Under the pieces are notes generated by a model. It searched no databases, had not been told where the DNA came from, and saw only the letters and a list, made by a program, of their open reading frames with translations. The position numbers and the translations under genes are program-made. From Dipteris shenzhenensis (taxonomy: Eukaryota; Polypodiophyta; Polypodiopsida; Gleicheniales), in assembly GCA_047967505.1 (NCBI GenBank), contig CM106538.1: DNA of 64,000 nucleotides. One strand, given 5' to 3'. Of this stretch, positions 13,401-25,400 are shown piece after piece; the stretch's first letter is position 1; every line of letters starts with the position of its first letter.

Positions 13401-16400
13401 GTCCTTCTCCCGGTGATTATCACGGCCACAAATGGTGCATGGATGAGCCTTGAAGCAGTCCTTCTCCATATGATTAGTTTTGCCACAATGGGTGCAAGGC
13501 TTTCTTACCTTAGAACTTCCTTTCTTTGCTAAAAATGCAGTGTCAGTTACCTTTTGTTGTTGAGTTCTTTCTTCTTCTTAGAGAGCATTGATGGTACCTT
13601 CAAGAGTAGGATTATTGTGATACTTGAAGCTAGTGACAAGAGTAGCATAGGTGTCAGGTAAGCTTTTGAGAAGCACAACAATAGCAATATCTTCGGAGAT
13701 GGGGGACTTCACTGATGCAAGCCATAAGACTGCGAAGATAATTGACATGAGAGGCTATAGTAGCTTCCTCCTGCATATGTAGATCAAAGAATGAGATCAT
13801 AAGTGCAATCTTAGAGTTTTTAGATCGGGGTCCAAAAAGGGTATCCAAAGTGATCCATGCTTGAGAAGCAGACTGTATGTCAGAGATGTGATGAATGTAA
13901 TCATCTCCAAGACTGAGCAAGATGATAGCATAGGCTTTGTCATTCTTGGCAGTGGAAACATAAGTGACAACTTGCTCAATGTCGGAATCTTCGGGAGCAG
14001 CACGGTGAACAACGTCCCAAAGACCTTCTTTCATAAGATGGCACTTGATTTTGATTTGCCAAGTATGAAAGTTGGACCCATTGAATTTGTCGATAGACAT
14101 GAGAGAATGATTAGAAGAGGCCATGTGGGAAGGTCTTACCTCTTGCTAAGATGCAACGGCTATTCCCTTACAAGATTGCAGAAATGAATGAAAGAAGAGA
14201 TCCAAGAAGCCGGCTCTCTCACCACTTGTCAAGGCCATAGCATGTGACAGCCCATCGAAGCATGAGGAACCAGCAGTTTGCAGATATGAGGATAACAAAA
14301 AGGACTGCTCAGCAAACTGAAGGAGACAATGCACAGTACCTTGTAGACTCTTCAAGAGGAGGCGATGGCAGAACTGAAGTGAGTAGAGCAAGTGGCAGCA
14401 GATTCAGCAGGCGGACAATTGTAGACGGATGAACAGGGACAGAAATAGGGCGGCAGCCAGAGGTAAACAGCAGCGGCTGTTTGCAGGGATAGGCGGCGGC
14501 CTGTTGCAAGGCTGCTACAGCAGCATATATGAAGATGGCCGTAGCTGGAGCAGGAATACGTGCAGCATCAGGAGCAGAAATGAGCAGCCAGATTTGGAGC
14601 TACTAGTGTCGGGGCAGAGAAGGGCGACCAGCAGCTGGAGAAAAACGTGCAGAAAATGGCGGGCAGATTCCGAGGAGAGGCGGCCTGATGTAGAGGAAGA
14701 TGACAGGAAGGGAAGCTGGCTCTAATACCATGTAGAAATATAAAAGCAAGAGCTAGAAACTAGAAGACTAGAAGTGAAATAAGAACAAGATTGAAGGACA
14801 AAGAGTTACCTTGAGATGAGTGTAGACAAGACACAAGCTAGATAGATTGCAATGATGTGACCCATGAATATATGAGCCAAAGTACAACGCATAGAGCAAG
14901 AGTGCTTATGGGATAATTGTAGAGGTGCCACATGGCACACACTCAAGACACAAAGACTAAACTGAGACTAGACAAATGTCGACTAGGGAAATAGTACACC
15001 TAGTGTGTACTTATCTCCAACACCACTCCAAGTCCGAGAAGGCAAAGGTCGCCTGGGGGAGATCACTTTGCGAGGAGCTTGCCATCCATCAGTCAAATTC
15101 TTTTCCCCCTTCACCTGAGGTGGAGAGGACAAAGGCACAGGAAAAGAAGCATTACCATGTGAGATAGCCGAGACTTTGCCTTTGTCTTGAACAGAGAAAA
15201 ACCGTTTGACCCCTTTGTTTTTTACCACAGAAGAGGCATTTGCATTCTTATTCAAAGACTGAACCATTTCAGCTTGCACTGGCATCCGTGGAGCTCGGGA
15301 AGGGCATTGTGAAGCCATGTGCCCAAATTGCTTGCATTCAAAGCAAGCACCTGCAAACAGCCCCCACTTGAGCTTGTAATAGGCACTCCCCAAGGAAACA
15401 TTATTCACAGTGACCGAATATGAAGCTCGAGTGGGATGATTTGTATCCCACAAAATGCAGAAGCGATTCGAATTTCCATTGGGTCGTGGTGGACATACCA
15501 CCTTACCGAGCGAAGCTGCAATTTTATGTAGAAGAGAAGACAAGCATTGAGGAAAACCCACAACTTCTACCCAAACAGGGCAACGATGCCGAATCAATGC
15601 CTGGTAATCCCGGGTGGGAGACCAAGGCTAAACATGGACCTTGCTGGCCATAGAAAAGAGGAGAGTGCTCCAGCAAAACCTGACGATGCTCCTCATCAGC
15701 CATGATGATCTCAAAAAAGCCCCTCGCTGCATAATGAACTTTTTTGACATAAGAACCACCCAGAGTTCGAGTCAACCGATTCCCAACATCTGCAGCAGCA
15801 GGCATCCGTCCTAGGAAGAAAATTATAATGGCATGCTTTGCATACTCCTTAACTGGATCAAATATATCATCCACTTCCACCATAATGCTAGTGGTGGGAA
15901 GTGGATCTTTCCAACCTTTACGGGTGTCTTCAAACCCTTCATGCATAACCTCATAAACAAGCTGAGCCTCAGCACAATCATGAAGGGAATCATCTGAATC
16001 CATCACCTGTTTTTGTTTCTTGTTGGAAACCAACTTGTCTTTGTGAAAGGTTTTCTCATAGGAATAATCCGCCATTCGAGTTAAGGAAAAAACCTGGAAG
16101 CAGCAACGCTTTACAAGGAGGAAAGCACAGCACGTACAAAACTATACTATGTTTTCCTGGTTGTACGAACGAAATCGTGCGGATTTTAAACAGTACGAAA
16201 AAAAGTTTTCCCTGACAGGCAAACTGTATGGACTTCCCCAACTGTACGGACTGTACGGCCAAAATCGAAGGGATTTTTTGACCGTACGGATTTTCGAAAA
16301 AAAAATTCCCTATCAAGCAAACTGTACGGGATGTACGTATTTTTTTGACTGTACGGACGAAATCGTACGGATTTTTGACAATACGAAAAAAAAAAAATTT

Positions 16401-19400
16401 TTCCGAATTTTCTGACAAAGCGTACAGGACAGAAAACGGATGTCAAAAGGAACCTCGAGGGTGTCAAACTGAGGGAGAAACAAGCAGGTGTAGCGTGGGA
16501 GCACGAGGGCTAGCACGAAATCTCTCTCTCTCACGGGAGCTCTCTCTCCACAAGACACACACTGTGAAAACACACACACACATTTTTTTTTGTAATATCC
16601 AGTGCAATATATTTATATGTTCATAAATTTACAAGATGGAAAGTCTCCGAAATGGAGAGGATCCCAAAGATCAGAAACATAAAAAGAAAAGCTATATGCA
16701 AGAAGTATCCATATCACCCTCATGGCAGGCATCATATAAGGATTGCCACAATGAGGCTCAGAAAGATTCATATGACTTGTGAATCTGTCGACCTAAGTAT
16801 GCCAAATTATGCTCTCTCCAAATTGTCGAAAGAGCCCAATATCTCACCCAAGAGAGAAATAGTGAGTATTGAGACAAAGACCTCATAACTCTGCCAAAGA
16901 GCCAGAAATGTTTCCCACAAATGTGACTCGGGAAACGGAGCCGAAGATGATCTGAAATTTTCCCGAGGTTCCTAGAACACGGGCAGTGCCAAAGCAAATG
17001 AGGGACAGTCTCTGAAGGAGCCTGACATCTTAAACATGTGGATGGTGCAATGCGACGTTTGGCAAGCATGACTCCCACTGACAATGTGCCTGTCATGCAT
17101 CTCCAAAGAAAAAGTCTTTGTTTCAATGGCATTTTACACTTCCATAATATCCGGAGATTCTTCTGCCACCATGAGAGGGGCTTCCTTATATGCCACAGAG
17201 TATTAGCATATTGCTGAATCCATGGAGCAGGCTGAAGAAGCCTGTAGACTTTGATGGAGGTCAAGGCAGGAAGAGGAACAGGATACGTGCATGTAGCAGA
17301 GGGTTGCAATTGCCAATCCATAAGCATGTCTGTGTCAGCCACAGGAGGAACAGGTAGAAAAGGATGTAACAAATCAATAATTTTCTTCCATATGGACCTA
17401 TGGTCCATTCCCAATGCATAGGAAGCAGTGGCTTGGGGAAAAGATAAGACATAGCCCTGATTATCTACCACATCATTTATGTATCTAATTCCCAATTTCA
17501 TGAGATTGTATGCCCAAACAGGTTCCTGTAAAGCGAGTGGAATGTCAAAGATGGCACTCCAATGAATACTTTCTTTCCTCATTGAATTTGTCCCCGAGCA
17601 ATTATCAGGAGCCCATTTGACCTTAGAAAGTACTTGCTTCCAGTCAAGTATCGGAGCAGTAGAGAAAGGACAGCCAGGTATCTTCCCTACAAATCTCCCA
17701 ATGACAACCTCCCAATGATCAGTAGTCCAATGACCATAAGCACAAGTCCTCATGTTGATACACATGGATGCTATCATACAAGTCCATGGCTGTTGTTGGC
17801 GGAAAAAAGTATGGAGCATAGTCACCTTCCTGGCAAGTACATGATATCTTATATTGAGGACATTGAGTCCACCATGCATCCTAGGAGTGCACACCATTTC
17901 CATCTTCATCAGTCTCAATGCTTTCACAACAGTTTTTGTCCTCCATAACATCTCCATTGCTTGAGACATAAAAGCTGAAATATCCCTGGAGGACCAATGC
18001 AGTAAAGGCAAAAAGAACTGGACATAGGACATTACAATGGACTGTACTATTCTGAGCCTGACATGAAGAGGCCAAGTAGAAATTTTCCAGTAGTCCAATT
18101 TATGTTGAAGTCTTTGGAAGATCCATTTTAACTGCTGCTTTCTAGTGATATGCCATCCAATAGGATATCCCAAATGCTTGACTACATCTTTGGAATGCAC
18201 CACCTGCCATGGCCAGAGAATAGAATGCCAATCACATTGTTTCAAGGGAAGCAATTTAGATTTGTTGAAATTGACATGCAATCCCGCTGCCAAACCATAC
18301 AATGATAGGGTGCTCATGAGCATGTGAACTTCCCGGGGAGAATTCTGGGTGGCATAAAGAAGGAATCATCAGCATATGCTTGTGCCACCACAAAAGATGC
18401 AGCCCCAAGGATTTTAAGACCAGTCATCTGTCCTCTGTTTGTAAGATGATCAAGATACATTAAGAGGGGATGGGTCGCAATGGCATAAAAGAGAGCACTA
18501 AGAGGGCAGCCTTGTCTAACTAATCTGCCCAATGTCCATGACCGAGATAGATGACCCCCAAGAATACACTGAGAAGTAGAGCCAGAATAAAGCCAGTAAA
18601 CTGCATTTGCTATCTTGGAACCAAAGCCCATCTTTGTCATGATTTGAGAGATAAAATCCCATTGAACAGTGTCAAATGCCTTAGCAATATCCACCTACAA
18701 TATGAGCACATCTTGATGTGAATACTTAGCCTATTCGATTGCAGTCAAGGCATTGGAGATATTATCATGGATTTGTCTGCGTGGCACAAACCCATATTGA
18801 TGAGGATGAAGTCCCACATTCAGTAGCCCGTGAAGCCTATACACAAGCATTTTGGCAATGAGTTTGTAAACTACATGCATCAAAGTAATAGGCCTCCAAT
18901 CTGACATATGGTCACACAGATGTTTTTTGGGCACAAGTTTGACTATGCCATGCTTCCAAGAGTGCCGCAACTGATTTTCTTGCCAGGCAACATTGATCAT
19001 TTGCAAGAGGATGTCTTTCAAATCATCCCAAAGGAAATATAAAATTCCACCGTAAGGCCATCCCAGCCAGGGAACAATGCATTATCAAGTTCTGTGTCAG
19101 TAAAAGGTCTCTCCAAGATACGAGCATCATCCATTTGCACTATTTCAGAAACATATTGCTTTTCCTTTATCTTTTCCTTTTCCAGCAAGTGGCTGCACCT
19201 GATTGATTGGTTTGGCATTCTTTGCTCCATTTCTATTTGCTGTCTTAGCCTGCAAATTCTCATTTTTTTCCCGTGTTTGGGGTGGCAAAGCATTGGGAGG
19301 GGGCTGATGCAGAACCATCGCATTCAGAGGCTAGATGCCCAAACTTGTGGCAGGCAAAACAAGCTCCTACAAACACACCCCACTTTAATTCAAAATACAT

Positions 19401-22400
19401 TTTCCCCAATTGTACTCCCTCAACTTCAACTGCAATAGAAGGAGGGGTAGGTGTGTCAGTGTCCCAGAGAATGCAGAACCTGTTACGGTTTCCCATGGGC
19501 CGTGGAGGGCAAATGACCTGTCCCAAAGAAGCAGCCAGGCCAGGCAACTCTTCACGCATATAATCCAGGAAGTTAACAACCTCAACCCATACAGGACAAT
19601 GATGTCGTATAAGACATTGGTAATCCTTGTTTGGAGACCAGGGCATAGCATGTACCATCTGCTTCCCATAAAACAGGGGAGAGAACTCAAGTAGCCTCTG
19701 CTTGCATGAAGCATCGGATAAATGTATACGAGAGACAAAACTGTCCCAAGCATAATCCATGTCCTCCCGGGTATGCAAAGGCAAGGGATGAATTGCAAGT
19801 CTGATTATTTGCTGGAAATGGTGATGTCGGAAATAAGCCTGATTAACATGCAATAATCTACTGGAAAGAGGTGGCAAATCATCCAGTGTCATACCAAGTT
19901 GCAGATTCATCCATAATGGGGCATGATCTGACAAGCCCAATGAGAAATCTATGAGGAGATGAGGGCTAAAATCTGCATATTGTTGTGGGTAAAACAAATA
20001 CCATCTGTCAAGCCTTGCCAAGTATGTAGTAAGTGCATTATGATGAAAAGTATATCCAGACACTAACCCTTGGAGAAGCAGCCATAAATCTTCAGCCTGC
20101 ACAGAAAGAAGCATGCTATCCCATTTCTGCCTTTCCGATGATAGCATATGAGATCTTGAAGTGGTGTTATCTCTTAGCAGAGGGGAACTATTAAAATCTC
20201 CACAGATGAATGCATTAGATCTCCATGGATATTTGCTTAAAGAATCCCATAAAGAAGCCCTCATGGCAGAGGTCTGGGAGGCATAGACTGATGCAAACTC
20301 ACGAATATCACCATTGACATTACATTGTATGACCAGCCATCTGCCACTGCTGTCATTGAAGGCTAACTGAGGCTGCAGCTCATGTCTAACCATTATGCAT
20401 ACACCTGAGTAGGTATTGGTACCAGCATAATATATATCATAACCGCCAAAGTATTCAGGATGACCAGCCTTAGAGTGTTGATTATGCTCTTGCAAACAAA
20501 CAATATCTGGCTGCATTTTATGTACATGATTCCAGAAAAGCCTCCACTTTGAGACATTGCAGAGGCTCTGTACATTGTATGTAAAGCACTTAAGTGTTTG
20601 ATGAATGAAGGTATATACAGAAAAGTATAAGTATGAAACAAGATATCAGAGAGGCAAAGCCTCTGCCTGCATGGGCTGCATGCCTTCATGATCCAAGAAA
20701 GATATAGCATTCTCCTCTTCTTCAGAATCACATATTTTTTTTTTGCCGAAAAAACAGTGCTAATTATATTACTTCGAGAACAAGATACAAAAGGTCAGCT
20801 TGTAGCTGACGGGCTGCGTTCACAAATCGGACACAGCCCTAAAAGGTAACAAAATAAATCACTCTCTCACGGCGGGATAAGGCGAGTGTGAATGAACAGC
20901 CATCGGGGTGGTGAGTAGCGCCACCGAAGGCCCTGCGAAGTCTGCTCGAAGAAGAGGCCCTGTGTGTCCCAAGCCCGGAGGAAGCGTCTCCGCTTCTCCC
21001 GACCGGGACCGGGAATCTCCCTGAATCTGGTCCCACTGGCCTCTGAGGGTATGAATAATCTCGCTCCAAATATCAGTCATGATCTGGGCAGTCGATAAGG
21101 AGGTGACACCGAGGATCTGCGCGCAATGCGAGGTCCAAATGTGCCACCCTGCGATGCTGCTAATAATCTCCCAGACTGGCTGCCTCTCCTGAACTCCTGT
21201 ATCAGCCTCTGCTAGGTGCTGCGGGATACCCTCAAGCGGCCCCCATGTTCCCTGTGTGATAAGGAAAGTGGGGTTCTGCTGGCATGCCTCGAATAAGTGA
21301 TGTAGACCAGGTGCGGTGCTGCACCAACAGAACGCGCCCCAAGTGATCAAACCTAGCTCTGGTGCTGCGCGAGTGAGAATCCCGAAAGTCCACCTCCACA
21401 CTTCCTGGGCGTGAGTGCAGCTCCACAGGCAGTGTTTTGGTGACTCTTCAACCTCATGGCAGATCTGACAGCGTCCGTCCTGGCCTATTTGTCTCAACCA
21501 GCTCCCCACCGGAAGACCTTTGTGGGCGAGAAGCCACAGGAAGTAGGAGATCTTCCGCCTAAGCCGCTGGGTGGGGGGGCGGCTCTGCATCCTCCCAAGA
21601 ACTCGCCTGCCCAAAGTCGTGCTATAGGCAAAGAAGGAGGTCGGCCCCTGTCCTGTCACAATCTCTGGCCAACTCCACTCTCCTGGGTCCCAATCAAGCT
21701 CTGACAAGGCCCGCCCCTCCCAGAGCCAGAGTCGCCAAAGCTGCATCTGATCCTGCTCAATGCTAGGATCGGTACGCCAGACCTTTCCCAAAAGGCCTAC
21801 GACCCGAACCCTCTGCCATGGGAGTAGGGGGTCGATGAGTGCATCCTCTCTCCTGAGTCGTCCATCCCCCATAACCGCGAAGAAGGAAATAGAGGAGTCG
21901 TCCATACGTCCTGTGACCACCAGTGGGATGCCACGGGGGGTGAACTGTCCCAGCCAACGGTCGTCACCAGGCATGAGGATCTGAGGCTCAGGTGAAACCA
22001 ACCAATCAGCTGGGATCGCGCCGTCGATCTCCGTGCGTCTCGCCTGGGCTCCACGTGCACCTCCAGCTGCGTCTGCGAGATCAGCCGTCTCCAAATGTCT
22101 GTACGTGTCCCTCCAAAATCGAAGGGACCGGGCTGGCCCCCTCATCCAACCATCCCACCTGATATGTGATCTCTCCCCCAACTGAAGGCCCTCGGCATCT
22201 CTGACCTGATCATTCCAGATAAGTGGCTGGCGATCGATCTCTTCCTGACAACGGGGAGGGGACTGAATGAGACTGAGGCGGAGCCGCCTCCAAACCATGA
22301 GGAGGCTACGAACGAGTGGGGAACGGGGCTGAGTGAGCGGGGCGGAAGTGAAGATCCACCTGAGGGACGGGAGCCACTCTCCACCTCGGCGCGGGACACA

Positions 22401-25400
22401 AGAACCGACCCCCTGCTGAAGTAGCATCTTCCACGTCTGCCCCCCCGGGGTCAAACCGCGGATGACTAACTTGCCTAACAAGGCCTAACTCTGCAGCTCT
22501 GGATCGATGACCCCCAGGCCTCCCTCAGCCTGCGGAAGAATGACTGTCTGCCAAGCAACCCTGGCTCTGGTATCTCTGAGGCCATCCTCCCCGGACCAAA
22601 GGAAGTTCTGAACCAGCCTCCTAAGCTGTGCCACGCTGGATCTCGAGAAACACCAACAGGAGGCCACATACCAAGCTGTGGCAAGGACTTGGTTGACTAC
22701 CAAGGCACGACCTGCAAGGGAAAGCTTAGCAGTGCTCCAGAAAGCCAGCTTCCGTCGGATGGAATCTAGCACCGGGAGAAACTGCTGAGCTGGCGTGATG
22801 TCCAGGCCGACCTGAAAACCCAGGTATCTAGCTGTCTGTCCCCGCGGGATCCACCTGAAACCCAAAAACCTCCCCCACTGAGAACGCGCCCCGGGGTCTG
22901 TGAGAAAACCAACTGATTTGTTCCAGTTGATTTTCGCACCAACAGCTGAACAGAAGACCTCCAGGGCCATCCTCACCCTCTCCAGCATCAACTCATCGTC
23001 TTGGACATACAGGGCTGTGTCATCCGCGTACTCCGAGTCCAAGAGCTCCGTGTCCTCCCGGAGGGGAAGGCGAACACCTCTGATCCCTGTAGACCTCGCC
23101 CGAAGGTAGTAAGTCATAGCCTCGGCGAAGAAGAGAAACAGGTAAGGAGCAAGGGGGCAGCCCTGACGCACTGATCTCTCCAAGCTAAAACGCTCACCCA
23201 TCCTGCCTCCAATGATGACTCTGCTAGAAGCTGTCCTGTACAAAGCTGAAATACCCTGAATCCAACCTGCTGGGAAACCTAGCCGCTCCAGAGTCCCCTC
23301 CAGAAAGGACCAATCCACTCGATCGTAGGCCTTCTCAAAGTCGAGAAGTAGGATGGCAAGGTGTGATCCGCTGTGCTGAGCCCACTCCGCCGCCTCTGAA
23401 AAGGTGAAGACATTATCCAGGATACTGCGATCCTGGACAAAGCCTGTCTGAGTGTCATGAATGAGGTCTGGAAGTAGAGGCCGAACTCTGGCGCTGATCA
23501 TCTTGGCGAGGATTTTGTAGGCAGTGGTAAGGAGAGTGATCGGGCGCCACTGACGGATCTCCTGTCTATCTCCTCCCTTCGGGATGAGGCAAATCAGTCC
23601 CGAGGAGAGGCTCTTTGGCATATAACCGCTGCTGAAAATCCTCTGAAGAGCTGCTAGGAGGGGCTATTGGATCTGGTCCCAGAAGGAGGTGAAGAATGCC
23701 CGGGATAGCCCATCCTCACCTGGGCACTTCTGTCCATCGATGGCCATCAAGGCCTCCAGCATCTCATCCGTGGTAAACGGTGCCAGCAACGTCGCCTACA
23801 TGCTAGGCTGGACCAAGGAAGGAGTGTGCCTCCACACCTCCTCACGGGCACGACGAGTACGAGGAGCAAGCGGCTCCTGCTCGAAAAGGGTCCTGTAGAA
23901 GTCGGTGGCCAACCCCAAGACCTCTCCCGGATCCGTAACGATGTGTCCCTCCGCTGTCCTGAGACTCCGAAGCTAATCACCTGCAGCTCTCTGGCCATGT
24001 GTCCTGAAGAACTCCCTGCACATCCGGTCACCCTTCCGAGCCCAGAAGGAGAGAGAGGCGTGATAGGAAAACTCTGAGCGACGCTGGAGTGTCTCCTCAA
24101 GAAGGGCTCTGGCTCGAAGGGCCTGGATCCGAAGCTCCTCCGAGCCCGGGGATGCCTGCTGGAGTCGCTGAATGGAGGCGAGGTCCCTCTGAAGAGCTCT
24201 CTCTCTACCCCACCACTCCTGTCGAACCTGTAGGGCTGCGAGCTGGCAAATCTGGCTGGACTCCTGCAAAGCCTGCGCCACCGAATCAACCAGATCCGCG
24301 CACTCGCCCCAGTCTCTGTCCCAAAGACTGCAAATACTGCTGCGCACGTCCTCCCTCGAGAAAATGGAGTCGGGAATCCGGCATGAGCGGGGGGGAAGGG
24401 CCTGAGCTGCCGAATCTAATGATAAGAGCACAGGCGCATGGTCGGAAAGTGTCGTCCCTGGAACTATACCGGCCTGACCGCCTCTGCTAATGGCCCAATC
24501 ACTAACATAAAATCTATCCAGCCTCTCCAGGAGTCTGCCTCCTTCCCTGCGGAAGTCCCACGAGAAGTCCAAGCTCCCATGCCAACGCCGGAAGGACGGG
24601 TCTCGCCAACAGTCCCTTCCTCCTGTCGCAAAGATAAAAGAGTCCCAAGCGGACTGCTCTGCCTGAGACATACCTGTAAACTCCGGTCCTCTGCCCTGCT
24701 GGTCCTCCAAGGTCTCCAGATTGTTGAAGTCACCTCCAACAATCCAGGAATCCAAGTCTGGGAGAATCCCTGTAAGTGTCCTCCAGAAGGTGGCTCTACA
24801 ACGGAGATCTGTGGGAGCATAAATGTTGAGGATTCCAACTCTGGAGCCCTCCAATTCCAGGCCTACCCAAAGGGCACGACCTGGTATCAACGTGCCATGA
24901 CCGAAAACTCCCTGGGCTAGCTGCTCTCCCACGGAAGTACAGACACCACCACTCCTCCCCAGTGCGCCGATCGAGGGCTCCCAATAAGTGTGAGAGCGAC
25001 CAGGGAGAATCTTCCCGCATCTATGGGAGTGAGACGCCGAAAGCTTGTGCTCCTGAAGCAGAAGTACATCCAAACGACCAATCACTGCTGGCTGAAGTTC
25101 CTGTCTCAAAATGAGCTTCCTAGGACCACGGGTGCCAGAAGAGTGAAACCCGTTCACATTCCAGGATACGAGGTGTAGGCTCATGGTGAGGACTGGGAGG
25201 CTGCGAACAACTGTCTGCTCGCGGTCGAAGTCGAAGAAGAAGCTGACATTTCGGAGTGGAGGCGCTGGCGCTTATGGAAAGGTTTGGAGGGGGAAGCGGG
25301 GTCGTCCTGCCCCTCCTTCAACACCTTCAGCAAAGGCGAGAGGCCTTTGGTACCATGAACGAAAGCTTTCTCGAGCCAGCTCGAGATCTCTGAGGTGGAC

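Larger units (their letters stand above)
12669..15022 (-). mobile_element. gag-only Copia LTR retrotransposon (TR-GAG-like)
   Basis: 2,354-bp element with 292-bp LTRs at 12669-12960 and 14731-15022, TG...CA ends and perfect 5-bp target duplications CCACT at 12664-12668 and 15023-15027. Next to the 5' LTR (right) is a primer-binding site TGGTATTAGAGCC complementary to initiator-Met tRNA; next to the 3' LTR is a purine tract AAGGAGGG. The only coding content is gag. No protease, integrase or RT is present, so it must be mobilised in trans. The LTRs differ at about five positions, implying a fairly recent insertion into LINE A ORF1. Confidence 0.93.
8698..16560 (-). mobile_element. LINE A: alpha-head/beta-tail chimeric LINE, interrupted by Copia
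   Basis: Minus-strand element with poly(T) tail at 8699-8713, ORF2 C-terminus and RT at 8872-11240, EN at 11272-12436, ORF1 split between 12505-12668 and 15028-16075, and a CGTAC-rich leader to about 16560. The gap is the Copia insertion 12669-15022. Its 5' half (leader, ORF1, first EN residues with EHNQHMYA) matches alpha LINE B, while EN from about 12165 onward, RT and 3' UTR match beta copies (LINEs D, G, I). The EN catalytic GDFN segment and RT YADD segment are both missing, so it cannot now be autonomous. Its 5' end lies next to (CA)n-rich sequence. Confidence 0.8.
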
